Shown here in pieces: positions 61,901 to 64,000 of a stretch of 64,000 nt of DNA (its first letter is position 1; the number at the start of each line of letters is the position of its first letter). A program made the position numbers and the translations under genes. The notes below the pieces were generated by a model. The model had not been told where the DNA came from and did not search any database. It saw only the letters and a list, made by a program, of their open reading frames with translations. Source of the stretch: Dromaius novaehollandiae (Eukaryota; Chordata; Aves; Casuariiformes; Dromaiidae); contig NC_088099.1 in assembly GCF_036370855.1 (NCBI RefSeq), positions 29,470,501-29,534,500 of the forward strand, in the 5' to 3' direction.

Positions 61901-64000
61901 TCTCCACTATTCAATGTATCAAGATTCAGACATTCCACATCATGTGGAACAGAAATCACTTAGTGATTTTGGGGGTGTTTCTTTGCCTTGTTTGATAACT
62001 GAAGTTCACTGCTGACTCTGCTTGATGACTTTGTTCTATTATATTGAAGTGAAGCAGTTTTGTTCTCTAATAAGGTAGTGGATTCTTTATATTATTACTT
62101 GAAAAATATTATTGAGTATTTTGAATTTTTGTATCCAGGACCTGTCTTTGTTTATAAAAGTACAAAGCTAGTTCACAAACAAACCTTTTTGGAGGGGAGG
62201 GGGGCCGTTATCTCTAGTTTTGCTTGGCCTTGTTTGAACATGTTTGTTTTCTAGAAATGAGTTGCATAATTACAGTATCAAACTGGATTTTAAATGACCT
62301 GTAGTGTGTGGGTTTTTTTTTTATTTCGTTTAAACCAACCGTGCAAGTTAACCAAGAGGGTTATGGTCACACACAATATCCACGGCTTTTCAAACGACTA
62401 TTGAGCAAAATCTGAGTCCCTAGCAGAAGAAGAACAGACAGACAATGCTGATGATATAAAAGAAATGTTCCCCTCTTGCTTCTTTGACTTCTCATATTAT
62501 ATATTGTATATTTTATTTGTTTAAACAGATGAGAACAAAGTCTAAGCCACTGTGCATACTGGAGATACTGTCTTGTATGTATGGTTGTTGCATGTACAGA
62601 CCTATGTGAGAGCTAAAAGATGTCTCTTTTTAGTCTTGTTTTAAGACAAATGAAAAAATTACTTCTGTTTTCGTCTTCTAAACAAAGAAATGTGAAAATA
62701 GCATGAGTAGTAAATATTCTTAATTTTAAAATGTTTAATTGACAGTTTAGAGAAGCTGAGCTTTAAGGCCTATATGAAAAGATAATAGCAGAGCTTTTTT
62801 AATTAAATTCAAAGTAACTTGCATCTCTCTAATATAGAGCCCAAGTTCTCCTAACTGATTTCATAGTTTACAGTTGACCAGTTTAAGTAGCAGTTCATAG
62901 CTTGCCTGTGTCCACAGAAGGCAGTTCACTCATCTCGCTGCTCATCCTTTCCTCCTATGGGTGACTGCTCTGCTAAATTCTGTATTCTAGCAGAATGTTT
63001 AGTTATATTCCATTTGCTGCTCAGTAGACATAACTTTCATCTGGAATGGGTGAGAAGGGAGGAAGCCAGGCAGGGAGTTGTATTATGGTTTCTTATATTT
63101 CTGTGAGGCCAGGAAATGAGAAGGACTTTCATCAAGCTTCAGTTTGTAGCCAAAATGGCACCTTGGACAGAGAAGCTATGAAAAGCACAAAACTAAATTT
63201 AATGAGCATATCAAAGGAATAAAGTGTAGCAGTATGGGGATAAAAAGGAAATGGCCTTTGTTTAGTTGAGTATGAAATTTAATGTTTTGTCACCAAGAAA
63301 GTGAAATAGTGTATGTTTAAGCAGATTCTTTTTTCTTGAGTGGTTTTGGCTTTAACTGCTTGCTAGCCTGACTATTAGAAAAGTTAAATGTGTTGTCCTT
63401 CTTTTACTTGTCTTCAGTTTTGTGTTGCACTACTTTCTGGCAGCATTGCTTCTGTTTCCTCATTGTAGTATCAACGTATAAGTACAGCTTTACGTAATGG
63501 GAATCTTGGATCTTTGAGGTTTACTGTGGGGAAGGAGAATATTTTTACTGAATGTTACTTAAAAAAGCAGGATGCAAAATCTTGAATTTGTGTTGATCTA
63601 CTTGGTTATTCTAGTCTGCAATTCTGTGTCAAGTATTGTGTATCAGAAATGTCTTACCTTGATCTTATGCATAAAAGTTGAGGGTTAATTTGATTGTCAG
63701 ACAGTTAGGAGTAAAGAAAAAGCGAAAGGATTTTCCATCTCAGAATTCGGGGGCGGGGGGGGGGAGGAGGATGAGGACTCTTTTTGGATGTGCATGAGGC
63801 TCTGTTTTATGTATTCTTTCAGCAGAGTTTTAAAAAAAGTGATTTTTTGAATCGTAATGTTCCTTTTTGTTTGAAACTAAGAAGCACTGCTTTTTCTTAT
63901 GCTTTAGAGATATCCACAGACAACATGATGAAAGTTAAATGTGTTTAAATATTTTGGGGTTCATCATTTCAAATGCCGTGTGTGTATATTCTTATTGAGA
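55769..64000 (+). CDS. DYNC1LI1: DYNC1LI1, cytoplasmic dynein 1 light intermediate chain 1 (partial: exons 1-2, rest outside window)
   Basis: DYNC1LI1 is a dynein-1 subunit with a Ras-like nucleotide-binding fold that binds the heavy-chain tail. In the known family its C-terminal helix contacts cargo adaptors (BICD2, Hook and FIP3 types). Two exons, 55769-55935 and 56224-56297, join in frame to give 80 codons plus one base. The start MAAAVGRAGSFGSSSPGL and the block DDGQNLWSCILSEVSTRSRS, followed by KLPSGKNVLLLG, match LIC1; the LIC2 N-terminus differs. The ATG has A at -3 and G at +4. The human protein is about 523 aa, so most of the chain is to the right. Exon 3, expected to begin with the GAGKT part of the P-loop, was not found, so intron 2 probably runs past the window edge. 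Confidence 0.94.
55936..56223 (+). other. DYNC1LI1 intron 1
   Basis: 288-bp GC-rich intron wholly inside the CpG island, with GT-AG ends. Contains several runs of G and C that could form G-quadruplexes on either strand. Confidence 0.88.
56224..56297 (+). CDS. DYNC1LI1: DYNC1LI1 coding exon 2
   Basis: 74 nt encoding residues 56-80 plus one base: SCILSEVSTRSRSKLPSGKN then VLLLG. This is the first beta strand of the Ras-like fold, and the exon ends exactly where the P-loop begins. Acceptor CGCCAG, donor GTGAGA, leaving phase 1. Nearly invariant in vertebrate light intermediate chains, which makes the identification firm. Confidence 0.95.
56298..64000 (+). other. DYNC1LI1 intron 2 up to the window edge
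   Basis: 7.7 kb intron with no exon found; I looked for a GAGKTSL-type P-loop continuation after an AG acceptor. It contains a TA repeat (about 60817-60840) and two G-runs (61530-61540 and 63749-63764). No RNA gene or recognisable transposon. Confidence 0.7.
60817..60840. repeat. (TA)n microsatellite
   Basis: Short TA run in DYNC1LI1 intron 2. Confidence 0.9.

Noticed and set aside
1-64000. CRISPR arrays, tRNA/rRNA genes, bacterial or viral genes
   Set aside because: No array-like spaced repeats, no cloverleaf with internal promoter boxes noticed, and no viral or bacterial coding sequence; the window is vertebrate nuclear DNA.

Overview
The window reads as vertebrate nuclear DNA, most likely from a bird. 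Two conserved metazoan genes are split into short GT-AG exons, introns are compact, and interspersed repeats are few. The only repeat family I could recognise is CR1-like LINE sequence, old and decayed, as expected in a sauropsid genome. The species call is inference. There are no bacterial-style operons; nearly all long open frames are chance frames in introns or in CpG islands.

Positions 1-28667 hold the 5' two thirds of CNOT10 on the minus strand, a CCR4-NOT complex subunit. I mapped 13 coding exons by splice sites, reading frame and agreement with the recalled CNOT10 family protein. They give 531 codons plus 2 nt. The remaining C-terminal part, roughly 210-215 residues if the length matches the 744-aa human protein, lies beyond the left edge. 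Intron 13 appears to start with a GC rather than GT donor. Its start is a CpG island (about 28310-29230) carrying CRE, NRF1, ETS-type and GC-box motifs.

Positions about 29230-55150 are a 26 kb AT-rich intergenic stretch between two head-to-head genes. I find no supportable protein gene there. It holds a large imperfect inverted repeat (41910-43046), two decayed CR1-like copies in opposite orientation (about 44050-44945 and 45245-45600), a short GC-rich island with an open frame (about 40510-40715), two unexplained open frames of 140 and 126 codons, and microsatellites.

Positions about 55160-64000 hold the CpG-island promoter and first two coding exons of DYNC1LI1 on the plus strand, the cytoplasmic dynein-1 light intermediate chain 1. 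The second exon ends inside the nucleotide-binding P-loop and the rest of the gene lies beyond the right edge. CNOT10 (mRNA deadenylation) and DYNC1LI1 (dynein cargo adaptor binding) are functionally unrelated. Their divergent adjacency matches the human 3p22.3 order (DYNC1LI1, CNOT10) as I recall it.

I did not find a clearly novel biological system. The best leads are the 1.1 kb inverted repeat, the likely GC-AG intron, complementary homopolymer tracts flanking CNOT10 exons 8-10, and the GC-rich island in the intergenic stretch.
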